Positions 45,992-58,224 of a DNA stretch of 64,000 nucleotides are shown here, one piece after another. The notes beneath the pieces were generated by a model. It saw only the letters and a program-made list of their open reading frames with translations, searched no databases and had not been told where the DNA came from. The stretch comes from Harmonia axyridis (taxonomy: Eukaryota > Arthropoda > Insecta > Coleoptera > Coccinellidae). The translations under genes were made by a program, and so were the position numbers. Location of the stretch: contig NC_059503.1 of the NCBI RefSeq assembly GCF_914767665.1, forward strand, positions 16,058,001-16,122,000, written 5' to 3'. Each line of letters begins with the position of its first letter. Within the stretch, counting starts at the first letter, position 1.

Positions 45992-46729
45992 TAGGGTGAT
46001 TCAACGCGATGGCCCATTAGGAGTTCATGGAAATCTGATCTCAATTTTGTACGGAAAATTTGCATGTTGGGGTTTGATAAAATGATCTTTCTCCCTAAAA
46101 TGTTTCCAGATATCTATAACTTCCGGTTATACCGGAAACAGACTACTACTTCCTCATTTCAAATGGCAAACCCAGTATATTATTGCATCAGTAGAGCGCT
46201 CTTTTGACGACAATTTCGGCAATATGCCATATTTTGGGTAAAAACTCAACAGTTAATGAGTTAATGGGATTCTTATCAAAAAAGGTGGCGATGACCCACA
46301 TTTTTTTTTAATATTTCGGCAGAAAAAGCATAATTCGGGAATTTTTTTTCATTTTCGATTTTGCAAATGTTATAAGTATTATAAGACTGTTTGCGGTTTG
46401 GACCAGAAATGAATAGGGTATTCGTAAAACATCACGAACTTGGACAACTCAAATTACCCAAGGTATAGCATATTATATTATCGAAATTGTCGTCAAAAAA
46501 GCTATCCAATGATGCAAAAATACACTGGTTGTGCCATTTGAATCAAGGAAGTAGTAGTTTGTTTCCGGTTTAATCGAAAGTTGTAGAGATTTGAAATATA
46601 TCAAGGAGAAAGACCATTGTTTCGAATCCTAGTATGCAAATTTGCAGCTCAAAATTATGATTAATTTTCCATAATTGTCTAATCAACAATATAATAATAA
46701 TTAATAATAAATCCCGGTGAAACACCCTG
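45992..46729. mobile_element. 738-bp foldback MITE with TA duplication
   Basis: Ends TAGGGTGATTCAACG on the left and CGGTGAAACACCCTG on the right with flanking TA (45990-45991, 46730-46731). Long arms of about 250 bp (for example AACTTCCGGTTATACCGGAA in the left arm and its diverged reverse complement in the right) surround a unique centre near 46290-46440. No coding sequence. A half copy lies at 29900-30208. Confidence 0.82.
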
Positions 46730-46731
46730 TA

Positions 46732-48090
46732 TGTAAGTATTACATTCTACTAATAAAGCAACAACGGATGAATTATATCCAGTTAACTGAAATGAGTCAA
46801 TAAATTTCAAGAAAATGTAAAATATAAATTGTTTAATAATTTATCACAAAAAGTTATATAAAGGAATATACGATTTCATTGGAAATTTGGTTTCTGGGAT
46901 AGGAACTACCGAGGAACCACTGCTCTATCGACCTAAAATATTCTGAACGCTGCATTGTTGTCACTTATATCAAAGAGTTCTGACACCCTTGATATTTCAA
47001 AAAGAACAATAAATATATGAGTTTTTTCGGTTTGCCATATCTTCTTGATTATTTCTGTCTATATTAAGTTCCTCTAGAGGTACCAACGACCGTCGCCTAG
47101 TCTGTATACTGCTTGTTCAAAATATTTTGGCTGCTATAGTAAAATTAATGATTTTTTATTTTGAGCGTATAATGTGCAAAACAATTGATTCAGTGAATTA
47201 AATGATAATGATATTGATTATCTAATTGTTTTCAATAACTATTTATTATAATATTATTGCCAAAAAAATATACCAATGAAAAATAAGGAAAACACAAATA
47301 TGGAACAATTCCCGTTCTGGTCATAAATAATAAGAGGGAATAAATCGTTTCCATCGGATATAGCCAGGAATTCATGAATAATGTTCTCTCCTTGCACATA
47401 AGCAGTAAATGCTAAGTGTAAAGGTGAGATTCGCCCTCGTGAAAGATGCCTCTGGAGTATTGGAATTCCGTTACTTCTTATGCCCTGGGTAAGTTAATGG
47501 CAGCGGCGTTGATAGAAAGTAGCTAGGGAGCTTTTCACTGTTTGGAGCCATTCAGAGCCGTAGAGCTCGTTCGGAACTGTTTTGGTCGGATGCCCTGGAA
47601 CAAAAACGGAATTGGAGGATGATATTTCCTCTCATTCGAGACCCATTCGTTTTCAGGTATTTTATAGAAATCGAGTTGCAGAAACTTGTGGGAATGTAGT
47701 ATTCGAGTAGGAAGTGTTTGACACAATACTGATTTTGCTAGTTTCGTGCCTTTGACATATTTTATTCTTCTCCTACACCCTTTCCAATTGTAGTTCAGAA
47801 AATCAAAGTTTATAATAGGAAAAGGAACATGCATTTCAGAATTTGAAAGTATAATTCAGAAAAGTAAAATTTCAGAATACTCAATTAAATTTCAGAAGAA
47901 CGAAATTGAAATTCAGATTAAGAAGTTGGAATTCAGAATAGTGCATTGAATTTCAGAATCAGCAAATTTTATTTAAAAGAAGAAAAATTGTATTCAGGAA
48001 GATATCAATTTAATTCCAGATAATCTAATGGGTAATTCATAGCTGTACCTTATGTGAGATACCAGTACATTATGCAACACAGGTATTACA
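46732..48090. other. No gene seen
   Basis: AT-rich; 47400-47640 is richer in GC and holds a good splice-donor-like CTGG/GTAAGT near 47487, but no convincing open frame precedes it. From 47840 to 48010 AATTTCAGAA-like words recur at irregular spacing. Confidence 0.4.
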
Positions 48091-48094
48091 TAAA

Positions 48095-48375
48095 TATTGC
48101 TACCGTAGCATTGTGGTAGTGAAGGAAATGAAAAAGCCGATGAACTTGCGAAAGGAGCATCAAGGTTAACACCTGTTGGTCCTGAGCCTTTTTGTGGGGG
48201 TTGGAAAAGAACAGGCCCAACAATGGGAGTGGGATAATAGAATTACCCTCTGGAGGAACATTCCTGGTATGGCTAAGACAAAGAAATTTGCCTATACTAG
48301 GAATCTTTTGAAGCTACTACGAGATGACCTTCAGGTAATGGGACTGAGAGGACATCGTTGGTGCAAATAACTTTT
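48095..48375 (+). mobile_element. LINE RNase H fragment
   Basis: The forward translation contains HCGSEGNEKADELAKGASRL, the conserved RNase H C-terminal block, followed after a frame change by a tail with WDNRITLWRNIPGMAKTKKF. It fits the RNase H plus tail of R1/I/Jockey-group pol proteins and complements the tail type at 16375-16800. It is decayed and truncated at both ends. Confidence 0.65.
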
Positions 48376-48659
48376 GTACCGCATGGGTAGGTAGATGTGA
48401 TTTGAAGGCTCCGTGGAAAGAAAGTAAAAACACATAGTGAGCATATGTCAGTGGGTGACTGGCCTAAGAACCACTTATAATGAGAAGTCTGCTTCATCGC
48501 TTCGCTAACAGTAACTACGGTCTCCTTGTTTGTGTATGAATAGCTTCGGTGAAGAACAATTTGGTCGCAGTTCCCGGAAGGCTAACAGTGCCGCACCAAC
48601 CCCGATTCAGTAATAATAATATCAATAATAGTTTAGTTTAGTGGCGCTACATTTGTTCT

Positions 48660-49557
48660 TGTTTGAAAAATGTTAGAAAATGAGTTACATGTCTTGATAA
48701 AACACTTTTTTGAAGGGAAAAAAGACTTTACCGGCAGAGCAATGGCTAGAGTCTTATTCAGACTCCTCTCCATCAACAACATTGGTTAAAGGATAGTATG
48801 ATGACTTTAAACGTGGTTGAAGCTGGTGGGAAGCTCTGGTAGTCCGAATTTGGCAGTAGTTTCAGAATACATAAAAAAGTCCACGAAATAATATTGAGCG
48901 ATCGTGAATTAAAGTTGCGTCAGATAGTGATGGAGTTGTAGATATCAGAAGGCAGTGTATTCACTATTTTGCTTGATCATTTTTCCTTGAGAAAGTTCGA
49001 AATGGGTGCCACACTTCACTGATCAAAAGCAATAACGCATCATCGATTCCGAACGCTGTTTGAAGCTGTTGAAGAGGAATAAACAAGATTATATGCGTCA
49101 ATAAATGACAGTGGATTAAACATGGATGATTCATCACTACACTCCCGAGTCAAAGAGAGCATCAGCTGACTGGAAGTCGGTGAAAGCTATCCAGAATCTC
49201 AAACATCAGCTGGTAAGGTTATGACATGCGTATTTTGAGACATGCACGTATTGTTCATTCATTATATTGACGAGTGTAAAACCATTCACAGTGTATATTG
49301 TATAACGTTATTGGATTATTATTATGCACCTTGTCAAAAATCAACGGAAACCATGGTCAAATTGAACGAATTGCACTTCTATCTGCTTGATCACCAAGCT
49401 CATTCTCCAGATCTGGTACCAAGTGATAACTGCTTTTTTGGAGACCTCAAAGAGGAGAAAAGAAGTTTGTTTGTAATGAAGAAGTATTTGCCAAGGTTGA
49501 AAGCTATTTCGAAAAGGTATTCAGAAGTTAGAGGGCCACATGTATCACTCTTGTGAC
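48660..49557 (+). pseudogene. DD34D mariner transposase relic (cecropia-like)
   Basis: Readable blocks in order: VHEIILSDRELKLRQIVMEL (second helix-turn-helix), ISEGSVFTILLDH, LRKFEMGATLH, an NMDDSSLHSRVKESIS stretch degenerated from the DETW-HHYTPESK block, TSAGKVMTCVF, FIHYIDECKTIHSVYCITLL and SPDLVPSDNCFFGDLK. A deletion removes the HQDNAP block with the second catalytic Asp. Several stops and frameshifts occur. The set of blocks fits mariners of the Hsmar1/cecropia type; the subfamily is inferred. Confidence 0.75.
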
Positions 49558-50335
49558 TAGGCTGACGAAGTATTATATTTGGTGACTGGTAACCGAGATA
49601 TTTTTCGAATGGATTTCATATTACTGTTAGAAAGAATTAACTTTCTTACCACTGCTACTCATTTTCTAATGTGGATCGACGGTTACGAAAATAGATAGAG
49701 TTTACCACTTGACTAAGTAAATTTACGTTTACTTTGAATTTTGCATATTCACATAGTGATAAATATGGTGACGAATTTCAAAAAGAAATTAATATTACTC
49801 TGATTATGCACTTATTCCTACTTATTGAAATGAAAAATTTGAAAATCCAATAATAAAATGAGTATGATTTTCTTAGAAATTGAACGAGAATGGAATTAGA
49901 ACCAAACATCAAATTGATCGCAGTTCTGAAAAGCTGTATTCCAAGAAAATCCGAGCTATTAATAATATTGATGATATATATATATATTCTTTTGAGAAAG
50001 AGCAATACAAAATATTAATTTCAAACAATCAAGCATATGTGTCGATGAATCTCAGTATTAGCAGAGGAAATGTAACGGGGCATCATACATTTCAACGTAT
50101 GATACAAGAGAACAGATAAAAACCTCAGCAAAAACTCTGTCTCCCCGTATCGGTGTAGTGACTGGTTTATGTAAACGTTTACAGAATAAGCTGACATAAT
50201 TTATATTGAAGGACTTCCTCTTCAACCAAAACAAAATTTCCTTTATCCTCTCTTTTCGGTTGACGACTCTATAATTTCCAATTGGATCCTAAAACAAAAA
50301 GAAAAGAAGCAGAAAAGAGTACTAAATATTAGGTT
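49558..50335. other. No gene seen
   Basis: AT-rich DNA with a short TATATATATA run near 49976. Overlapping short frames on both strands lack domains. Confidence 0.4.
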
Positions 50336-50339
50336 TCAT

Positions 50340-50816
50340 TATATCGATTTGAAGTTAACTACCCATTCTAAAAAAGAATCTGAAACTGAATGGATAGCTT
50401 GGAAACCATCATGAAATTTATAAATCGGACAATCATTCACCAAGTGGTCAATGGTCTCTTCTACACCACACTCACATAGTGGGCTATCATTTGAAGAGGG
50501 TACTATTACAACGATCATGACCAGTTCTAAGTCTATTCAAAATACACCAAATTTTCCTAGGAAGATTGAAACCTAGAACTTTTTCTGAGGGATCAACAAT
50601 AAGACTTTTGTTGAAAACGTTAGAAGAAGTCCATCTCGAACGCCAAATTTCCTTGTCGCTTTCATTGAATTCAAGGAAGGTGTTAGTCCATAAAGGTTTG
50701 CGTGATTTCAATCTAGCAGTTCTAGAATCTGGGAAATAGGATAAAATAGGAAATGAAAACAGTTCAGAATAGCCTGAATTTTCGGAACAAAATTCTGAAA
50801 CAAAAAAAAACCTCAC
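50340..50816 (-). mobile_element. LINE pol C-terminal fragment (RNase H-distal tail)
   Basis: A minus-strand 109-codon frame (50487-50816) carries EIWRSRWTSSN, GFNLPRKIWCILNRLRTGHD and RCNSTLFK, then continues past a frame change toward a KRPLTTW stretch. This is the C-terminal block (LPR--W--LNR-RTGHGRC) of LINE pol proteins with RNase H. The cysteine-rich end is degenerate. Both RT and RNase H are absent. Confidence 0.7.
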
Positions 50817-50819
50817 AGC

Positions 50820-51538
50820 ATGAATGATTTAACGTTTGTCTTCGGAAATATCACATAATTGTCGAAAATTTAGGAGGGTTAAATATGGTACATCCGGTAT
50901 ATGTATAAATATGCATATAGTCCGGAGTTAGATCCGTCTAACGAGTCCTGCTGTGCTCTATATTTCCTCAACTGTTGGCAGAACGGAGCTCCATGTTCTG
51001 CGCAATATTAATACCTCAGAAATGCCGTGGAGCATGCCGTTATAACCGAAAATTGAATTCAATCCTGTGACGGAGAATTGGGTCAGAACAAATCCTTCGT
51101 TATTAATGTGATGATGCGCTTTTTATTTTATTGCGAATCAACTCCAATTTCATACGGAGGTTATGGCTGTTTGCTCGAGATGAAACGATCACTTCGAATT
51201 ATCGATTTTGTCTCCCGAATATACGGAAAACCCAGGTTCTATTATTTTAACAGCAATTATTTTAACGGCGACATCTACCCGAATATGCGGAAAATATTGC
51301 TGCCGTTATTTTCAGATTGTAATTTTTTTTGATGTACTCCTGTTTTTGCGATGCGATGTTGTTTTTGTGACGAATAAAGTTTTAATGTTTTCTCTCTCGT
51401 ATTCATGAAAGGTATTATGGGAAATATTCGACATCAAATCTTTGTTTATGGTACTTGACACTTGATACTTCATACCTTAATAAATGGATACACCGACTAT
51501 TAAATCCTAATATTTTCGATTTGCATTACATATTGGTA
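50820..51538. other. No gene seen
   Basis: AT-rich DNA with some CpG-containing stretches and no repeats recognised; up to the TA target site of the next element. Confidence 0.4.
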
Positions 51539-51540
51539 TA

Positions 51541-52571
51541 CTAACTGACAAAGAAACCCCAACACCCAGAAGGAGCTGTTTGGATTTTAATTTTTTTTGG
51601 TGAAATATGGATAGTATCGCAAGAAGTAAATGATTGAAATTTGGAGGAAAAAACGAAGGGTTTAATTTTTTTTCAATATATTTGTTAATAATGTGTTTGT
51701 CCACGGCGATTATCTATACACTCCCCAACACGTCTCGGCATTGATGCAATAAGATGGTCTATTTCTTCTTGAGGGGATACTATCCCAAGCTACCTGTACT
51801 TCATGTACTTACGTCAAAGTCCGTGGGGGCTGGAGTAAATTTCCAAGCCTTCTACCCATGATGTCCCAAACACGCTTTATGGGCGAAAGATCGGGAGAAC
51901 TGGGCGGCTATGGTAAAAGATTCACATGGGTGGCTTCGAGAAAGTTCAAACTAACTCTGGCAACATGAGGTCGGGCATTATCTTGCGAAATATTGGATTC
52001 TCGATCCGGTTGAGGTAAGGGAGAACATATGGCTCCACTATATCTTGAAGATGACACAGCGCTGTCATGTTACCTCGAATAAATACTAAAGGTGACCTAT
52101 TGACATGTTCAATAGCACTCCATACAATAAGGCCTACTGTCTGGTGTACATGACGCTCAACATCAAACTGAGGTTCACGTCTTTCTCCTTGACATCGTCA
52201 TAACAGTAGTTGGATTTCTGTTCGTACGGTTAGCGATTCCTCGAAATGACAACCTCGCCTCCCGTAGACCAATAATTCGGCCTCTTTCAAATTCATTTAG
52301 CTGGCGATAAATTCTGCGTACACGTGCTCTAGGCATTTTAACAACAACTGAACATCGACTTTTGATCTCCTCGAACAGCTGGTTTGTTGTAAAATTTAAA
52401 AAACTTGCAAAAAAGACTACAATATTTAAGTAACAAAAATTGTTTACATGAAAAAACGATTTTTTCCTCCAAATTCAGTCATTTACTCCTTGCTATACTA
52501 TTTATGTTTTACAAAAAAAAAATTTAATTTAAATGGCTCCTTCTGGGTATTGCATTTTTTTCGTCAGTCAG
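51541..52571 (-). mobile_element. Tc1-type (DD34E) transposon, internally deleted
   Basis: A 1,031-bp element flanked by TA (51539-51540 and 52572-52573). The terminal repeats read CTAACTGACAAAGAAA on the left and, reverse-complemented, CTGACTGACGAAAAAA on the right, continuing to a shared ACCCAGAAGGAGC. The transposase is on the minus strand. It is shorter than the 1.6 kb typical of such elements because of an internal deletion. Confidence 0.87.
51690..52336 (-). pseudogene. Tc1-type transposase with catalytic Glu replaced
   Basis: From ATG 52334-52336: MPRARVRRIYRQLNEFERGR, then a helix-turn-helix (LSFREIANRTNRN). After multiple stops and a deletion that removes the first catalytic Asp comes SQDNARPHVARVSLNFLE with the second Asp, and SPDLSPIKRVWDIMGRRLGN, where the third acidic residue (normally Glu in SPIEHVWD) is Lys. 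Spacing from Asp to that position is 34, the DD34E arrangement. The C-terminal end RNRPSYCINAETCWGVYR is also frame-disturbed. Confidence 0.85.
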
Positions 52572-52573
52572 TA

Positions 52574-54780
52574 TATTTTGTTCGTGAAAATAACATTTAT
52601 ATTTGAGGGGAACCTAAATCATTTTACTCAACAAACTTTAAACCATTCCAACTAGTTGAACTCATCGAGTCGAAAGGATATGAGAACTTAAATTAACAAA
52701 CTCAATAACTCATCATGAGGTGTTAAACTTGGCAGTATAGTTTTCGAGATGTCAGAACATTCTGAAACTCATTTTCGAATTATCCGTGGATGAGATATTC
52801 TAGAATTGATTGCTTGGTAAGCTTGATATGGGTTTTTTGTTATATCAGAAGATAAGGGATAGCAGATCTACAAGAATATTCTCTGTATTAAAAAAAAAAA
52901 AAATTATTAACTTTATGGAATGAGTAACTTATTCTTGAGAATAGATTCGGTGTTTTCACGTCTTTGATTAAACATGTTGAAGATTAATTCACAGAGTAAG
53001 GAGCATCGAAATTATGTCACCTGTTATCAATGGTCCTAATCTTGTAAATTGATTTTCAAAATTCTTGAAAATGATTTGGTTTTTTGTGCGCTCGCTTCCC
53101 GAACAGAGCTTTATCATTTCGTCACGATATCTTTTTTTTCTTAATTCGAGCTGGAAATGGTTTTGAATGATGGGTTTCGACTAATTGTGGTTAAATTCGA
53201 TTCTGTTCGTCCAGCCATAAGTGTAGAAACTTCATGATAGGTTCGGATCTCGTAAACCTCGGTCAAGTTAATATAATCATGTGAAAATTTGTTTTCTTGA
53301 CATTTTCAAAACTACTGCTTGATCAAGATTGAAACTTGCATTCAAAGGCAAAATGAAAATTACAAGATTTATGCAAAATTTCAGGCTGATCGGATAACCA
53401 CAGTCATACAAATTGAAAAACAAATTCGGAAAAAAAAATCAATATTTTAGAGATTCTGACCAGGTTGAGATTTATATATATCAACTTCAAGCTTTATCGA
53501 AATTTCGTGTTGATTGTTCGATCAGAAGCAAGAATAATATGAAGAAAAAAATAACTAATATTTCAGTGAAAAGACATTCGACTCATTTTTGCGTCTAGAC
53601 TTTGTTAGTAAAAATTTGAAGCTTTTTGCACAATTTCATGTTGATCATCATAGAAATATCACGTAGAATATCGAAAAAAATGGGAAGATCCCAGACATTA
53701 ACTCAGGTTTCTGCCAATCATGTCCAATTGCACCAATGGATGACGAAAAAGAAGGTTTTTGAAATGAAATGAGCGTAAATTCAAAAAATTTTTTGAACAG
53801 TTCCACAGGGTGTTAAGAAATTGGACACAAATTTATGTTTTTTCTCACCCGGTAGAAAGGAGCTAAAAACATTTTTGGGTGGGTTTTCTGCAGTTTTTTT
53901 TAATACCAAAGAATTCATCTTAAATTTGGCGTTGAAACACTTGCAATTAATGAAAAATTACGAAAGTTTTTGGTCAACGAACTTCAGCCAAATTTTAGGT
54001 AGCCGAGTTTTTTTGCCGGTGAGTGTAATATATATTTTTCCTTATAACATATTAATATAAATACTCAATAGCAATCGTTGAAACCGGGCACAAATTAGCA
54101 CAGAGTGTCAGGGTCCTATTTCGGTGACACTTTTTCTGACTCCATCTCGGGATTACCTATCTCAGAGGATTAATTTCATCGTATTATTAATTCCGGGAGC
54201 CACGATATCTCTGGGAGTTTCGTGGCGGTATAAAATTTCAATTAAGACGCCTCCGGCAATAACGCACCACTAAATCGTGGGACACGCCATAAACCGACCT
54301 ATATTACGATGGTTCACTCCACAGAAATCTCAGAAATTAATCAAATAAATTTGAATATGTTCCAACGAATCGATCTGAGCGTAACAAAGTTCAATTTGGT
54401 CCTATTCAGACCAGAACACAAAGGGTAGACCAGAACAGAGCGCTTATCGGCTTATTCAAGGAGAAATGCAATGTCGTCTGCCACTGCGATTGTTTTCACT
54501 AATACGCATCATTTCAAGTATCACTTGACAGTTCGAACAAAAGCAGCATACCCCATTTATCTCTTTCATCTCTTGCGACTCCCATATTCTTCAAACACAA
54601 TGGCAAATATTGCTATCGCGCCGAGTTAACTTCATAATTAGAAGAAATTGTTTCCTTCTGGATTCTCCAGATTTATGTTGGACACACAAGCAGGCACGAG
54701 ATGTGATTCACTTTCTCATGTATTTCTAGCTATGGAATTAAAATAGCACCATTTATTTTTCGTTGGAAACAACTCTTTTC
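52574..54780. other. No gene seen; degenerate direct repeats and a GC-richer island
   Basis: Between 53310 and 53650 a loosely repeated phrase (AACTTCAAGCTTT.., AAATTTC.TG.TGAT) appears about three times at roughly 140-160 bp spacing. From 54070 to 54330 the sequence is GC-richer and single-copy, with no frame. Confidence 0.4.
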
Positions 54781-57300
54781 ATGAAGAAAAGTTCATATGA
54801 ACATATACATATCCTAACGAGCTTCGTTTTCGAGATGCAGGGTGTAAAATTTTGAAACAAAAACAGATTTTTACTTATAATTCTGGAATTATTACTTACA
54901 TTGAATGTTTAAATTTTTAGGTATTGAAGTAAAAATAATGTAATGTTTCGAATAAGGTCTGTGTCTCTTGTCAAAACTATCCTGTGGAGTAGATATAGGG
55001 GTGTGATGATGATCTTCCTCCTATCGAAAATCTACATCACTATCATTTCTTCGAGAAAATAATTTCATTTCTGAAATCAAAAGAGCTTCACTGAAAAAAT
55101 AGTCTTTTGAATAACGAAAACATTCCACGAAAATTTTCTTTAAAAAGACATGAATCAAGGATTCAATTATTTTCTGAAAAAACCGCTCAATTCAACGATT
55201 TACAGATAACTAATTTTTTCGGGCTATTATAATGCAGTTTCTTATGAGCAGGATTTTTTCAATATACCTGATTATTTCATCATATTTGAGCATAACTGAA
55301 CTATTTCTCTGAAATTGTTCTCCTGATATGAAGCAAACTTCATTCAACTTGTATTCACATTTCTCCTTGAAACTATATAAATAATCCGTTAGTTTAGTTT
55401 GAGCAATAACATATGAAACAATGGGATCAGAGATCACATTCAGTCAAGCAGATTAGAAGGCAAGAAATCTCAACTTTGTTACTTCCCAAGTTTCGTGGAT
55501 GCAGAAGATGCTCTTCTTGCAGCATCACATTTTAAGCTGGGTTTAATAGAAACTACTCTTCTTGCACCATAACATATTAAGCTGGGTTTAATGAAGGATT
55601 ATGTTGGAGGAATCAACTCGGATATTCAAGTTTCCAAATACTCTTGAGGAAATTGAATAGGAACATTTATAAATCTATAAACTATTCTTGTTATGAGCAA
55701 AACAATTTTTTTTAATGAAATTGAGAGTTATTAATGGATTTCATGGAAACGAAACAGATTCAGCTGGCGACAATACTTTCACAAAAAAAAAAACCATTAA
55801 CTCAAATGTCCCCCAAAATCCATTTCATCCACTTCAGGCTCGTATTTTTTACCCTGTTGTGAAAATGCCAGTCACGCTCATGTGAAAGGGTTCTGTCAGT
55901 TTATTCCTGTAATTGAACGTAGATATCAGGTCCGTGAGAATGAAGTTAACCTTCCGAATTATTGTACGAGTTATCTAGCTGCTCTTAGCCCAGCTACCAA
56001 AGGTAGATAAAAAAAAAATTCGATCTCCAATTTCAAAATCTTCTTTCACAAAATGGGCTATTTTTCTGTCGTGTCTGTCAGTATCTTGGTCTGCATTTCG
56101 GTCTAGATTCCTCGAGATTCATAGATCTCTAGATACTAGTTAGAGGCTCGACTCCAACAATAGATTAGTTTTCATTTTTTTGTTAAGGATTAATTCTAAA
56201 AGTAAAATGAAACAAAAATGTGGAAGAATCATTGGAATATCTCTAGAAATGAAAAAGTTATGGGACTTTGAAGTTGCGCTTGGAAGAATAATTTCATAGT
56301 ACGTGTAAGTGCCGTGACGTCACACACTAGACGACTGGTATTCGCAGAGTGCTTACGAATTCATTGGTGCCGTTCGTGTCGTGTTTTGTTCGTTACACGA
56401 TGGCTGAAATAACTTACTAGTTACTATATATATACATATAAATTACTTTTTTCTCTTTTTACTTTTTACTCCTCAAATAAATATTTTTTTGCCATTGATA
56501 GACTTCAACAACCAGTACTCAACTACAAACTGTTTATGAAACGTTTTTTAAATAAACCATCGTTATAAGTTAAACCACGATGAAGCAAACTCAGAAGTAA
56601 ATACTTACTTCAAAAGTTTAACTCCTTTTATTTCAGCACTGACATAAGATGGATTTGAAGAAAAAAACTCCATCACTGCGAATATATCTATTTTAGGCAA
56701 ATTGTCACTTTGTCCTTTCACGAAACTTTCTTACATTATGGTGACATAAAAACAAAACTCGAGTTAAAACTACACTGTAATTTATGGTGTAGCGATCACA
56801 GGCAAGAGCCGTGACGTCACAGACCAAAGACGTTCCGCGCAAAAATACGTAAATTAAATAATCTATTTCTCAGTCATTTATTGATGGATTTTCAAAATTT
56901 TGTCACTGATTTATCAGTTTTGCTCTATATTTCAATTCTATCGTGTCAAATATAGTATTATCAACATCACTAAACTAGTCCATTGTCATTCGATTTTGAT
57001 TAAATTTGGTATGGAGTATAAAAGTTGAGTAGCCTGTGGCTAACTTCACCTCTCGAGAGTTTATATATTCTGCATAAAAACTCGTTAATAAATAAATAAT
57101 TATCATTTCTAGGCTCACTCTTCCCTCTTGCGGAGGAAAAGTAGAACTTTTCAACGAATTTGTCATTCAAATTATGACTTTGTTAATGTACATTAAAAAA
57201 AAAACTAGAAACAAGTAATAATTATTTACATATTTCAATTCATAATAATTAAACGAATTATCATTTAATGAAAGAAAAATCGAATGATTATTCGAAAGTA
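54781..57300. other. No gene seen; MITE scrap, two CRE palindromes
   Basis: 54830-54870 (CGTTTTCGAGATGCAGGGTG) is a scrap of the 641-bp MITE family. GTGACGTCAC occurs at 56314-56323 and again at 56811-56820, both preceded by GCC, which suggests a shared dispersed repeat. No coding sequence was recognised. Confidence 0.4.
55511..55600. repeat. 45-bp direct repeat, two units
   Basis: CTCTTCTTGCA followed by CA and a TTAAGCTGGGTTTAAT end occurs at 55511 and again at 55556 with a few differences. Confidence 0.8.
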
Positions 57301-57309
57301 AATGAAAAT

Positions 57310-57660
57310 GAATGAAGTAATTGTTCGAAATGTCCACCATTTTGTAAAATGCACTTAACGGTTCTGGAACCCATACTTCTTATACATTTGTTCATTTCGT
57401 CTTCTTGAATACATTTCAATACATTCTCAATCTTCACGCGAGAAATCACTATTGTTGGATTTGTCATTTGTTCCGTTGAAACAAATTACAGAATCGAAAT
57501 TGATTTTGATATCATTACGATATAATTTTTGCAAGGCTTGGTATTCAAATTTAAAATAATTGAATTCGCGTCTCTTGACTATTTTATCAACAGCAGTTTT
57601 TGATAAATTGCATTCACTACAGATCCGACCCAGAGAAAATTGGATAAGGGTCAAAATCAC
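57310..57660 (-). pseudogene. Tc1/mariner-superfamily transposase relic
   Basis: The minus strand gives SLGRICSECNLSKTAVDKIV, then FNYFKFEYQALQKLYRNDIK, a helix-turn-helix and linker pattern of insect IS630-type transposases. An internal deletion joins this to a C-terminal block IENVLKCIQEDEMNKCIRSM and VKCILQNGGHFEQLLHSF, whose NGGHFE end is typical of the same group. The catalytic domain is gone. The family could not be named more closely. Confidence 0.6.
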
Positions 57661-58041
57661 CTAGAAATCAACTTTGAATGACATTGTATGATAAATCGTT
57701 GAATTCAGCGTTAAAAGTTATTTCGAAAAGTGTCATAAAATATACAGGTCCGTATTAAATTTGAAATAAAGTGGGAAAAAAAGAAAAATCAAAATGACGG
57801 AATTTACTTTTTTTATGATATCTCAATAACCGGACCTGATAATCTCGATTTGTTTGAACTGCTTGGTAATGCTTCTATGTATGCAACTTTTTCTCCCTTT
57901 GACCTATCTTCTAACTCTTATGGTTTAAAAGTTACCAATACAATCCCATTGAAAAAATGGCCACCCTATAGACCCCTCCTAATATCTACGACAAATCCTG
58001 ATTCAAAGATCTACCTTGCTGACTTAATTTTTTTATTTTGA

Positions 58042-58224
58042 CTGAATATGAAAAATTCAACATTCATTTTGTGCTGTTTACCAATATATCTTTTTTTTCT
58101 GTTAAACACCATATAATATTCCATATGGTGTTATGAATATGAAAAATTTAACATTCATTTTGTACTGTTTACCAATATATCTTCTTTTTCTGTTAAACAC
58201 CATATAATATTCCATATGGTGTTG
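58042..58224. repeat. 91-bp tandem duplication containing a palindrome
   Basis: Two units start GAATATGAAAAATT at 58044 and 58135 and differ at a few positions. Each ends with ACACCATAT, eight bases, ATATGGTGT, a perfect 9-bp inverted repeat. Confidence 0.9.
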
